A stretch of DNA of 64,000 bases from Diphasiastrum complanatum (taxonomy: Eukaryota; Streptophyta; Lycopodiopsida; Lycopodiales; Lycopodiaceae). Each line of letters begins with the position of its first letter. Position 1 is the stretch's first letter. Below the pieces are notes generated by a model. It saw only the letters and a program-made list of their open reading frames with translations. It was not told the origin of the DNA and made no database searches. The position numbers and the translations under genes were made by a program. Of this stretch, positions 54,380 to 64,000 are shown one piece after another. The stretch spans positions 25,687 to 89,686 of the forward strand of contig MU832055.1 in the NCBI GenBank assembly GCA_029204225.1. Direction: 5' to 3'.

Positions 54380-55003
54380 TTCTGCTATCAATTATCGAAC
54401 TTTCATTGTCGAACAATTAATCGAACTATCGTTGTCGAATAGTTATTCAACTGATATACAGCTTATTTTTCCAACATGGTATCAGAGCTAGATCATATCT
54501 TTGGTAACTAGTTCAAAGCGTTTATATTCATTGCCAGATTTTCAATATTAGATTTGTCTACGATGGATGCATCATCTACGAATTCTATCAAAAAATTGGA
54601 TGGCGACAACTATCCCTTATGGAAATTCAAAATGAGGGTGATACTACAAGCGAAAGAGCTTTGAGAAATTGTTGAAGGTACTGAGGTTAAGCCTATTGTA
54701 GATCAGAGATCCGACGGACATTACCAAATGGAAGCAAAAGGATGGGAAGGCCTTCGCCCTTATCGCTCTAAATATCAGAGATAATCATATCAATCATATT
54801 CGAAGCGCTCCAACTTCGTTAGAAGCTTGGATTATTCTAAGCAATCTCTATGACATTTCTTGCAAATGGGTCTATCGGATCAAGTACAAAGCCGATGGAT
54901 CACAATATCCTTATCATTCTATCAAACTTTCGTTGTCAAACAATTAATCGAACTATTTTTGTCGAATAGTTATTCAACTAACATATAGCTTATTTTTCCA
55001 ACA
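54380..55003 (+). mobile_element. Internally deleted Ty1/copia element
   Basis: The 3' end of an LTR occurs twice, ending TTTTTCCAACA at 54,476 and 55,003, with about 80-90 bp similar. After the first copy comes the primer site TGGTATCAGAGCTAG (54,477), then gag from ATG 54,563 (KKLDGDNYPLWKFKMRVILQ, GKAFALIALNIRDNHINHIR in another frame: UBN2-type copia gag). Gag joins the second LTR fragment directly near 54,910, so pol has been deleted. It adjoins hAT C-terminal coding sequence at 55,004. Confidence 0.75.
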
Positions 55004-55551
55004 AATATTACCGCTCTTGCCACTTGCATCTTTGACCAAGATTGTTCCGCTTCGGCTTGTGAGCGGAACTAGAGCACTAGGTCTCTTATGCCCACAAAGA
55101 GATGCAATAGGCTCAGCGTTCCCCAGCTGAACAGTTTGGTTTATTGCACCACCAACCTGAGGCTAGTCATGCGCATGCAGAGAGATGGTACACCTAGGCA
55201 AGTGCATCCTAAGGAGTGCCTTAGATCCACGGACAAAGGCTGGCCATTATTCACACACAAAGGCTACGACTGATGATGAGACCTTTCAGAGTATCATCGG
55301 GAGCTGGCACGTCATGATAAGAGGTAGTGCAGGACCACTAGTAGATCCATGGCCAGGGCCGATAAAGAGGATGTAGGAGAGGAGGGTGGGGATGAGGCTA
55401 AGGAGGAGTTGGATGATGAGGAGGAGCATGAGGCCTTGGACGATGAGATGGAGATGGAGATGGACATGGGATGGGTTGATCCCGATGTCGGGACACAGTC
55501 CGAGCCTGCATCACCTATACACAGAAGTGGGGGCGTAGAGTCCACTTGATG
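55004..55551 (+). pseudogene. hAT transposase C-terminal dimerisation segment
   Basis: Frame from 55,004: ITALATCIFDQDCSASACER, stop at Trp position, then PTKRCNRLSVPQLNSLVYCT and NLRLVMRMQRDG. S-x-S-x-x-E-R-x-W-S..K..RN-R-L..L..LVY is the hAT dimerisation domain (Dimer_Tnp_hAT). Further on an acidic tail is open (55,349-55,549: EEGGDEAKEELDDEEEHEAL, MEMEMDMGWVDPDVG). The copia fragment interrupts the 5' side. Dead copy. Confidence 0.75.
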
Positions 55552-56589
55552 GATTTCCATGTTGAACCAAAGACAACAGTATCATAGGCAGAGGGAGCAG
55601 CGGCCCAGCGAGGCCTTGGTAGACCTATAGGCAGCGGCAGAGGCAAGGGCAGACTCAATGTTTGCTCGAATCGCGGTTGGAACCACTGTCTGCTAAAAAA
55701 AATTTGGCTTCTTCGCGGCCGGGCCCGAGGGTCTCCAAAAAAGATTTTGGAGAGTTTTTGGGGAAGAGAGATGAAGGGAGAAGAGGAGAGGGAGTGAGAG
55801 AAGCGAAAGTACTAGGTAGTGAGAGAAGAGCTTAGAAGAGAGGGGGCTTTTTGCCATTCGGTTTAGATTTTGCCATTGAGAGTTGAAACTTGAGAGGAGC
55901 ATTTATAAAATGATCAATCATGATTGGAATTTGGTAGGAGTGACTCTTGAGAGGGAGTGAGACGGAGAGGGTGTGTGTGTGTGTAGAAGAGAGAGAGTAT
56001 GAGTGTGAGGGAGATGGAGAGAGCTTAGTGGCATTCATAATTTCATTACTAGTTAGAATTCAGGAGTGTGAGGCTTGAGCCATCATTCATGAAAGTTCAA
56101 AGTTGAAACTTGAGAATAGGGAGTGTGTTAAAAGTTCTAGTAAGTAGTAAGTAGGTTCAAGGTTGGGGAGTGAATTTTGAAAGATAATATATTATATTAA
56201 ATATAGGTAATAGCCTATAGGCAATACGTATAGTGTGATTATTGCTAGGAATTAGGTATTAGGTAGCAGTATTAGATAGGAATTAGGACTAGCCTTACGA
56301 TGCTAAAGGTTAGGGATCCCGCATGGGATCATGTGACAATCAAAGCAAACTATGGCACATTGGGCACAAAGCGGTGGACCCACAGGTGAAGTTTAAATCG
56401 TAAACGATAATAGTCAGTTTCAAGTTTCAACTTCCAATTTTCTATCAATAATCACCTATAAGTTGTAGTTGTGAACACTAAACATTCAGTAGACTACATA
56501 GAGGATAGTACATCATATATAGTATAGTTGTCAGTGAGAGAAGGTCCCCATTGAGGCTTGAATCTTGACTCTCCAAAGTGCAACCTTGA
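55552..56589. other. Unassigned, between hAT relics
   Basis: Purine-rich (55,730-56,030), with a (GT)n patch at 55,972-55,983. No coding motif. Confidence 0.4.
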
Positions 56590-57663
56590 ATCTGGAGTCT
56601 TGACCTATTTTGTGCAAATGAATCATGATAGGTATTACGATGTTAGATACACACCTAGCCTTGCTCGGATAAAGGCCCACCTGCTACCTTACGAGGACAT
56701 GAGATTGCGGGTTGCACATAGGCACCAGAGTCATTACAAGAGCTCCTACATGCCCCCCGCCTTCCTTCGAGTCCCTCGAAGGAGGCTCGCCCTTTGATGC
56801 CCACATAGGTGGCTCTCCTGACTCTTGAATCCCATAATCTATTTAAATTAATTATTTTGAAATTTGGAATTTGGAACATGTATGATGGAATTTGAATATT
56901 GTTGTACGTTGTCGCATATTTAAGGTCAAAAGTTTAAGGTTTGAAAAATGAAGCTTACTATTTGGTTCATCATTCTAATCTCTTTCAATTGCCCCTTATG
57001 AATGTAAATCACGATTCACTGAACATTCCAATTTCCAAATTCGTGAGTATTTTATGTAATTGGAAACTGCTACCTGCAACATGTGCTATAAATTTTGAGT
57101 TATAGCTTTTTAATCAGCAGAGCGGCCACAGCCTTCCAGATCGCGACACTCTTTTGCAGTTGATGAGCCTGGTTCCTCTCAATTTCCTGGAGATGTTGAG
57201 AGTCTTGGGACTCATGGTGACACAAGAGCAGGACCTAGCAGTACTCTAGAGCACCATCTATAAATCGTGCACCATCGAGGGTAGAGCCCTTGGTCGAGGA
57301 CAGGATAGAGGCAAGGACTATTCTATGGCCTCTTGGATGCAATCAAACAAGAAATTGGCTGAGATTATTGTTAGGAGGTGCTTTTATGCACGTAACCTCC
57401 CCTTTCACCTTGATGCGACCATTGCATGGAGGGAGATGATGAGAGCCATTTCCAGGATTGGTTTGGAGTTGGAGGGTCCCAGCATGGATCATTTGCATAG
57501 GAGATGACTTCCTGACGAGCGAGCCTCCATCGATCAGGAGCCATCGACACCTTCGAGGCAAGCACATCAATCACTGGCGAGTATATGTTTTGCCATATCC
57601 AAGAGGCCATTGTGGAGATGGGACCAGAGAATGTTGTTCAAGTATACAATTACAATTGAAACT
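56590..57663 (+). pseudogene. hAT transposase relic 2: BED and DUF659-like exons
   Basis: BED-like segment at 56,625-56,795: YYDVRYTPSLARIKAHLLPY, with Tyr at the Cys positions, so zinc binding is lost. An intron-like gap ends TTTTTAATCAG (57,118). The next segment is Pro/Ser-rich, and 57,325-57,505 gives LAEIIVRRCFYARNLPFHLD and TIAWREMMRAISRIG, the start of a DUF659-type transposase domain, continuing in another frame (57,507-57,580: PDERASIDQEPSTPSRQAHQ). Domain order fits the N-terminal half of a plant hAT transposase; the catalytic and C-terminal parts are missing. Confidence 0.65.
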
Positions 57664-58537
57664 TGATTCTTGATTCTTAAAAGTTGTAAAAGTTTGTTAC
57701 GACTTACAATGTACAAAGTTCAAACTATAACCTACAACTTAAACTTCTGCATCACGAATCACAACTATCTATTGCAACTTTCAAATTTGTAATTTGTTCA
57801 ATATTGTTGCAACTTGCTTGACAAGTTTCAACTTAGTACTTAGTTACAACTTCCTTGTAAGTTGTTGGAACATGGACAATGGAAATTCATGATTGTGAAT
57901 TTGCCTGATTTTTTTTTGTGAAAATTGAAAAAAGAAAAAAAAAATTTGCGGACACCCACGCCTGTGCGGCGCCTGGTGTGGCACGGTCCTCGAGATGGCC
58001 TACACGTGCAACGGCGCTGTCATGCCCACGTCTGATCTCATATTGATTATCTCGTTAGTTACTGGCTGGAGGCCTACACTCATGGTGGTGGATTATTATG
58101 GGTCTATGAATGAGTCATAGGGGAACTGGATGACACGGCCTAGCTAGGCTGCAAAGGTGTCTAGTGAGATGTCACAGTGCACTACTACTGGTGCATGGGC
58201 CTTGGAGGGTATAAAGTATACCCATTGGACTCTCACTAGTGTATGCTTGATTTGATGATTAGTAGCTACATGCTGCTGGTGTGATTCCTCTATCCCTTGT
58301 GAGGGATTGATCCATAGCTTGGAGGCTAGATACGTAAGTTTGGTTGAGTTGGTTTGTCCACCATCCGTTTCCCTTGTGTTGCTTTGTCCTTGGTTATTGA
58401 ATCCTTGGTGAGGGACTTTATAGGCACGCTCCCCTAGGAAGCCTGTACGGCTGGGAGGGGGAGGGGTGGGCGTAGGCACGCCCGCCTCAAGTTCTTGAGT
58501 TCTGCTGAATAAGAGGTGGGAAGCATCTTCACAATCC
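57664..58537. other. Unassigned sequence
   Basis: Includes a GC-rich patch at 57,955-58,040. A minus-strand frame of 111 codons (58,479-58,144) shows no family motif. Nothing further supported. Confidence 0.4.
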
Positions 58538-58795
58538 CCCTTTTGAAAAAGTACTTTAGAAGCTGGTCAAAGCTTCTTTAAAGAAGTACTTCTAAAAGTT
58601 TAAACAAACTTTTTTAAACATCAAGCTTAGTTCAAAAGCTTGTGCTTATAAGAATAAGTTTTAAGCTAAGGTTATAAGCTTTTAAAGCTTAAATCTTTTT
58701 CACTCAAGTTTTTTTAAACTTAAGCTCTAACTTATAAAAAGCTTATTATTTGAGCTGTGTAAACAAAACATAATTTTTTAAGCTTTGAATTAAAA
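58538..58795. repeat. AAGCTT-rich palindromic AT block, MITE-like
   Basis: Seven AAGCTT sites (58,570 to 58,785) in 215 bp, with many short palindromes (AAGTACTT, TTTAAA, TTATAA). Composition resembles palindrome-rich MITEs, but I see no clear terminal repeats or target duplication. Confidence 0.45.
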
Positions 58796-59384
58796 GAAAG
58801 AGGGGGAGGGATTGGAAGAGGTACCATAGGCTGTACCTACGACAAGTATAGGCTTTTGGGGTGTAGCTCTCCACCTCCGATAGCCTTTTCTTGAGCCTTT
58901 TCCATCCCCTTTCCCTTTTGCCACCTGCAATTACCAAAAAATTTACAACAAAAACATTCACACAACCTTAAGAGAGGAAAATTGAATTTGTTTTCCTCCA
59001 CCTCCTCATGAACGTACAATCGTACCTTCTCCTCCTCCCAAGCCTAAGGATGAGCCTTAGGGGAACTAGTTCTAGGAGTTTCTTGGGGCCATAAGGCCAT
59101 GAGGTTAAGGGAGGTGATTAGAGGTGTTAGTGGGGTGGTGACCCTTGGGTGAGGTGGCATAGGGAGGATGGTAGCCATGTGAATTGAGGATAGGTGGTGC
59201 CCATAAGGATTGAGGGTAGGTGGTGCCCTAAAGATTGCCACTTGTCTTAGGGGCCATATGCTTGCTAGGTGGAGCCCATAAGGTCCACCACTTAGCAAGG
59301 CCAAAAGGGAAGGAAAATGGGGGGGGTGTAAAGGTTCCAGTCTCATGGTTGAGGAGCTTGTTTTGGCCTAGCCTCCTTGACTTG
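58796..59384. other. Unassigned; short tandem duplication
   Basis: At 59,176-59,225 the word GATTGAGGGTAGGTGGTGCCC is present twice in degenerate form. No gene recognised; frames at 59,044-59,563 are uninformative. Confidence 0.4.
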
Positions 59385-59503
59385 AGCTCTGTTACAACTC
59401 TACTTACTGCAAACCTCCAAGTGTCGGTTAACCACAAGAGACCGAACGATATACGTTCCACCCCGCCATAGGACCTAATCCGGGTCCACCCTCCTTGCCC
59501 TGG
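59385..59503 (-). repeat. Family D LTR fragment (3' end)
   Basis: Reverse complement of the 3' part of the D LTR at 25,409-25,853 (ends in both with GTTGTAACA or GATTGTAACA). No primer site follows it, so it is a right LTR or solo LTR. It is cut at 59,504 by the left LTR of element C, so C inserted into D. Confidence 0.8.
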
Positions 59504-59861
59504 TGTTACGAGCTCGTGACCAGTGCTGAACCCTAGAGAACACAAATAGGTCAGATACCACAATCAGGGTCGTGTCCAGCGTACACGACCAATAGGGCAA
59601 GACAATGTGAGGAGTGTGCCCCAGCACGGTCCATAGCCATGGCGGGCCTAACACAGTCTAGGGACCCTGTCAACAGGACAGGGCCCCCAGTTGGGTCCCA
59701 ACATGCAGTCGGCCACGTCAGTGACACGTGGCCGACACTTGGCAGTTGCATGCTATCAGTCCTCACACTGGGCTAGGAGGGGCTTACTCTATATCAGGGA
59801 GTAGGCAAGGTTGGGTGGATCAGTTAGTGTTTGCCCTACTGTGGTGTTAGGATCTATTACA
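59504..59861 (+). repeat. Left LTR of element C
   Basis: 358 bp, TGTTACGAGCTCGTGACC to ATCTATTACA, with canonical TG..CA ends. It contains a G-box-like GACACGTGGC (59,724). Matches the right LTR of B. Confidence 0.93.
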
Positions 59862-59862
59862 C

Positions 59863-59875
59863 TGGTATCAGAGCC
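59863..59875 (+). promoter_or_regulatory. Primer binding site of element C
   Basis: TGGTATCAGAGCC one base after the LTR, complementary to initiator tRNA-Met. Confidence 0.92.
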
Positions 59876-60209
59876 ATCTCCATCTTTGGGAGCTTAGTAG
59901 CAGCAGTAGAAAAAGCTATCAGAGGGGAAAATTCTTGGAGATTCTAAATCGTTGTAGAGACAGCTATCTAACTTGGAAATTTCAGTATAATCTCAAGCCA
60001 TCTGAGCGGAAATCAGAGCTGTGCTGTAGCATAGATCCATTGCCGCAATTTTAGTGATCTAGTTCCGATTTCCAGGAGTAACTTGCTAAGATCTGAGCGG
60101 ATTCTGGAAAGAAAGGATTGTACATGTCCAGCGCTGTGGGTACTCATTCAATCTGACATTTTGGAACAGTGGTGGGCCTCAAATCGGAAGGATTTCGAGC
60201 AGGAAGGCT

Positions 60210-60545
60210 GCTTGCCTGACAGCGAGGGGGGAGCACAACCAAAATCAGGAATTCCCAGGAATGTTAGGCGCCAAATTCCATTTTTTTTTGGAGCCACAAT
60301 TCTGAAAAGCCGATAGCGAGGGTCTTCAAAGATCCAATCAGAAGTGTCCCACAGTTTCAACTCTTCAAATCTGAGTTTTGGAGACAGATAGACCGCTACC
60401 CTGGCAGCGAGGGAGGTCCTTGGCAGAAACCAGAATTTTGCAACTGATTTCGAGTTCTAAATTGGAAAATTTGGAGCAAAAAGAGCACACCTCAGATAGC
60501 GAGGGAAGGGGTTAAGACAAATCAGAAGTTTATTTGCTTTTTGGT
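60210..60545 (+). repeat. Degenerate ~92-bp repeats in element C leader
   Basis: The word AGCGAGGG recurs at about 60,220, 60,314, 60,402 and 60,498, each preceded by GACAG, GATAG or GGCAG and followed by a variant of AAATCAGAA. Spacing is 88-96 bp, indicating four decayed tandem units. It could be a packaging or dimerisation region; this is inference. Confidence 0.65.
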
Positions 60546-60737
60546 ACCCTGATCTCTGATTTTTTCCGGACAGCAGGTCTGAAAGCAGTTGAGGAAGAGC
60601 TGAGAGGGCTTTCCTTGATTCTCTCTATGGAAGTATAGTTCTCAGCTAAGTTTTCTTTCCTTTCTTTGTACAGTTGTAAATTAGTCTTTCTGACTTTTTT
60701 TTTCAGAAGTTAAGGTACCTCTCTTTCAGTTCTGAAA

Positions 60738-62165
60738 ATGACCACTCAGGGACCTGATCAACCCCCGGAGAGAGGCATCGACGAACTTGAAACAGAAGCC
60801 TTGGCTTATAGTAAACGGAAAGAACCTATGGAAATGGAAGAACAGGAACAGTTCGCCGAAGAACTCGACGAATTGGTTACCAAGGAGCAGTTTCTCCACT
60901 TGGTAACAGAAATGGATGAACTGAAGTTGGCATTAGCCAATTTCAAGTCCAGTGTGGATGACTCGTTCGCTGAACTCAAAGGTTTGATTTTGAGTTCCGC
61001 AAAAGGAAGCCTTCCCTCCACTTCTCAGTTGTCCCCTTCTCCACTTCCATCAGTTTCGGGTGAGACTTTGCGGTCTCACCCCAGTGCTTTTAAAGATTTA
61101 AAGCCTCCTACTTTTATTAGGGAAGAGAAGGATAGAAATGCAGATATTCTACAAACCTTCCTCAGCAAATGGAAGAACATTCATGCTCTTAAACAAACCC
61201 CTGACCATGTGCAAGCAATTGAAACCAGTCTTTCCTTAGGGCCCATGGCCTATAAGTGGTGGTTAAATCTCCAAGAGACTGGGCAGACTCCCCGGTCATG
61301 GAAAGCCTTTGAAGAAGCTTTCCTAAGAGAATTCCTACCAGAGAATGAACTTGATAGAGCCTGGAAAGCCTGGGAAAGAACAGTAATGGACAAGTCCCTA
61401 ATCCAATATATCTCGCAGTACCGAGAGGCAATTTAAGAAATTAAAAATATGGATGATTATCAAAAAATCAAAGGGTTTGTCCGAGGCCTCAAAGATGAAT
61501 ATAAAGTAGAGGTCCAGAGAAACTCGCCTACTACCCTTGAGCAAGCTCTCAGATATGCTCAAATCTATCATGATTCAGTGGGTAGGACGAGGGCGAGCCA
61601 ACAGCCCCTTTCTAAGAAGCCTCCTTAGAAAGACTATCAATTTAAAAAGAAATTTTTGAAAAGAAAGAAAGAAGATAAAATTAAAGGTGAAGCTTCTCAG
61701 AAACGCCCTTCACTCATACATCCCTTAAAACCAGAATATTTTGAGAAAGCCAAACAAGAACGTTTGTGCTTTGTGTGTATGGGCAAGGGACACACAGTCA
61801 GACAGTGTCCCAAGGGGCCTTTCACTAAGAAAGATAAAAAAGATAAGAAACAAGTTCATCTTGTTCAGACTGTAAGTTTCCCCAGTGACTCGGCAGCTTC
61901 CGAGATCAAAGTGTATCATGAAGATCATGAACACTATTGCCAGCTGACCTCTGCAATGCTAGCGAGACCCTTCAACTTTGGGCCACATGACCTAGTACGT
62001 ATGCACGGGAAAGTTGATAACCAGTCAGTAAGAGTTATGGTTGATGATGGGGCAACCCATAATTTCATCAACTACACCCTGGTTAAAAAACTTAAACTTC
62101 CAGAAGTACCTGGTCAGCATAGGTACATAGTTTCACTAGCTAAGGGTGAAGATAAGAAAATCTGA
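60738..62165 (+). pseudogene. Element C gag and protease
   Basis: Starts at ATG 60,738 (MTTQGPDQPPERGIDELETE). N-terminal acidic segment, capsid-like region (FLSKWKNIHALKQTPDH, YKWWLNLQETG), basic linker, CCHC knuckle CFVCMGKGHTVRQC starting at codon 344, and the protease motif VMVDDGATHNFIN. The active site is DDG where DTG or DSG is usual. TAA at 61,434 comes with a small insertion relative to B; TAG at 61,626 replaces a CAG kept in B; TGA at 62,163 interrupts the protease. Confidence 0.9.
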
Positions 62166-63887
62166 GAAACTATGGTAAGTAACTTAAATCTTGGTATTCA
62201 GGGGTACCAAGATGAAATAAACTTTCAGATAATGCACCTGGATCGCACAAACATTGTTCTCGGGAGAGATTGGCTCTACAGTTTAGGACCTTCCCTCCAC
62301 ATAAATTATCAGGAGAACACCCTCAGCTTTCAGCATAAAGGCCGAGAGATCCAGTTGCATGGGGAGCATGATGTTCCCAACAGCCCTATGGTCTGCAGTT
62401 CAGAGCTCTGTCAGCTAATCGGAGACGACGACCATCAAGTATTCTTATGTGACTTTCAGTTTATTCCTGAAGTTTCTATTTCTAGTTCTATACAGCAAAA
62501 AATCAGTAAATTAGAAACTTTATTGTCTAAATTTAAAGATGTTTTTCCCGAAGATTTGCCACATGGTTTGCCACCTAGCAGGTAGATCATGTAATAAACC
62601 TAGTACCGAGTACAGCACCTGTTTCTAAATTTCCGTATCGGGTCAGCCAAACAGAGGATGAAGAAATAACTAGGTAGTTAACAGATTATCTTGGGAAAGG
62701 CCAAATTCAGACCAGTAGTTCACCATGGGCCTCACCAATCCTATTGGTGAAAAAAGAAGGAGGGGTCTATGCGTCTTTGCGTAGATTACAGAGCCCTCAA
62801 TAAAGTCACAATTAAGAATAAATATCCTATGCCTCGGGCAGACGAGTTGTTTGATCAACTCGACGGGGCTAAGTTTTTCAGTAAAATAGACCTCAGATCG
62901 GGATATCATCAAGTCCGTATAAAATCGGAAGATGTCCCGAAAACAGCTTTTAGGACTCGTCACGGTCATTATGAGTTTAAGGTGATGCCATTTGGGCTCA
63001 CAAATGCTCCAGCTACCTTTATGACCATGATGAACAGTGTCCTCAGACCATACTTGGGTAAGTTTGTAGTCGGATTTTTAGATGACATCCTCGTTTACAG
63101 CAAAACAAGGAAGGAGCATCTAAAACACCTCAGAAAGGTGTTTCGACTGCTCAGAAAGCATAAGCTCTATGCTAAACAATCCAAGTGTGAATTCTTCGTT
63201 GAAGAAGTAGCATATTTGGGTCACATTATCTCTTCAGATGGGATTAAGATGGACCCGAATAAGGTTAAAGCCATACTCAGTTGGCTGAGACCTCAGAATA
63301 TTTTAGAACTTCAAATCTTTCTTGGTTTGGCAGGATATTACAGACGATTTGTCAGGGAATATGCTCAGATAGCAGTTCTCATGACAAATCTTCTTAAGGG
63401 GAAGGGAAAGGAGTTCATTTGGGAGTCCGCACAGCAGGAGAGCTTTGATGCTCTCAAAACAGCCTTAGCTACAGCACCAATTTTAAAAGTCATCGACCCC
63501 AATCAGCCATTTGTGGTCGAAACAGATGCTAGCAACTTTGCAGTTGGTGCTGTGCTAACTCAGGGTGACGACCGGTTGCGTTCGAGAGTAAAAAAACTTG
63601 AGCCAGCTCAGACTAGGTACAGTACCTATGGAAAAGAACTCTTTTCTATAGTCCATGCCCTTAAGACTTGGAGGCAATATTTGTATGGTGCCAACTTTGA
63701 GGTCCTGACAGACCATGAAAGTCTCAGATACCTTTGCAATCAACCTGAGCTTAGAGGTCGGAAAGCTCGTTGGGCAGAGTTGATGCAAGAGTTTGATATG
63801 TCTATCAGATATAGACGGGGGAAATTCAATATAGTAGGAGATGCCCTTAGCAGAATGCCTATGATAAACGAGCTGAGTTTTACTTAG
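62166..63887 (+). pseudogene. Element C protease tail, RT and RNase H
   Basis: FQIMHLDRTNIVLGRDWLYS closes the protease. The linker KISKLETLLSKFKDVFPEDL precedes [24 protein letters not shown] (62,769), [24 protein letters not shown] (catalytic FLDD), [26 protein letters not shown]. RNase [49 protein letters not shown] at 63,885 stands where B keeps CAA. TAG at 62,583 and frameshifts near 62,580 and 62,757 break the region before RT. The RT catalytic core itself is uninterrupted. Confidence 0.9.
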
Positions 63888-64000
63888 ATTCGTAATGAGT
63901 TACTCGAGTCCTTGAGAGGGAAGTGCCAGCATGATGCATTCTTCTCTACTATTTGGAACTCAGTCCAGGGCAGACAGTTACAGACTCCAGAACCAGTTCC
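63888..64000 (+). pseudogene. Element C RNase H-integrase linker (cut by window end)
   Basis: Continues in frame after the TAG: NELLESLRGKCQHDAFFSTI, then WNSVQGRQLQTPEPV. Equivalent to 22,637-22,745 in element B, where QGRQ has become QSR-stop. Confidence 0.85.

Larger units (their letters stand above)
59504..64000 (+). mobile_element. Element C: Ty3/gypsy chromovirus (3' end outside window)
   Basis: Same family as B: left LTR 59,504-59,861, primer site, 870-bp leader, gag-pol from 60,738 to the window end. Gag to RNase H are mostly in one frame, with stops at 61,434, 61,626, 62,163, 62,583 and 63,885 and a frame excursion between about 62,580 and 62,757. It retains the 468 bp that B lacks. 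Integrase, chromodomain and right LTR should follow beyond the window. Confidence 0.93.

Noticed and set aside
54477-54491. TGGTATCAGAGC words as tRNA genes
   Set aside because: They lie directly after LTR ends and are only complementary to the 3' end of initiator tRNA-Met; no cloverleaf surrounds them.
59228-59563. 111-codon minus-strand frame crossing 59,504
   Set aside because: It spans the junction between a D LTR fragment and the C LTR, so it cannot be a real gene.

Overview
This is nuclear DNA of a land plant with a large, repeat-rich genome. The evidence is spliceosomal introns with plant-type GT..AG sites, a plant AP-1 sigma adaptin gene, LTR elements primed by initiator tRNA-Met (TGGTATCAGAGC), chromodomain Ty3/gypsy, Ty1/copia, hAT and LINE relics, and long (GA/TC)n tracts. 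One host intron is about 17 kb and packed with transposons, which suggests a gymnosperm- or fern-sized genome; the species cannot be named from the window. No bacterial, CRISPR, rRNA or tRNA locus was seen.

Layout. 1-11,250: a nearly complete Ty3/gypsy chromovirus (element A, 1445-8024, identical 451-bp LTR lengths, GTTAG target duplication), then a 5'-truncated ORF1-only LINE copy (about 9,043-9,960) and a copia relic. 11,254-34,157: six coding exons of a gene for the small (sigma) subunit of the AP-1 clathrin adaptor, + strand. The initiator exon is not located. Its introns of 136, 239, 17,193, 4,747 and 106 bp hold most of the transposons in this part: LINE ORF2 relics on both strands, a hAT-type MITE, an ORF1 relic, 5'-truncated chromovirus B, an LTR of family D and a hAT BED-finger fragment in the 17-kb intron, and two decayed gypsy relics in the 4.7-kb intron.

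34,800-47,200: family E LTR material in two opposite orientations, a small MITE, a coding relic with coiled coil preceded by a cluster of about ten CCTTCGCCGAG-like motifs, and another gypsy relic. 49,129-49,824 (- strand): the last coding exon of a PHD-finger gene. 50,399-52,659: a second copy of the hAT-type MITE (perfect 8-bp target duplication) split by a second ORF1-only LINE copy. 53,400-57,700: hAT transposase fragments (BED finger, DUF659-like, C-terminal dimerisation) and a deleted copia element. 59,504-64,000: chromovirus C, same family as B, inserted into a family D LTR and running off the window.

The only host genes supported are AP-1 sigma and the PHD-finger exon; nearly everything else is mobile DNA, mostly inactivated. 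The most unusual observation is a LINE-like group in which two copies carry ORF1 followed after about 200 nt by the 3' end, with no ORF2 between. That 3' end is shared with ORF2-bearing copies in the same window, and several copies end in, or sit between, pyrimidine microsatellites. This looks like a half-LINE mobilised in trans. All assignments come from reading the sequence; no database search was possible.
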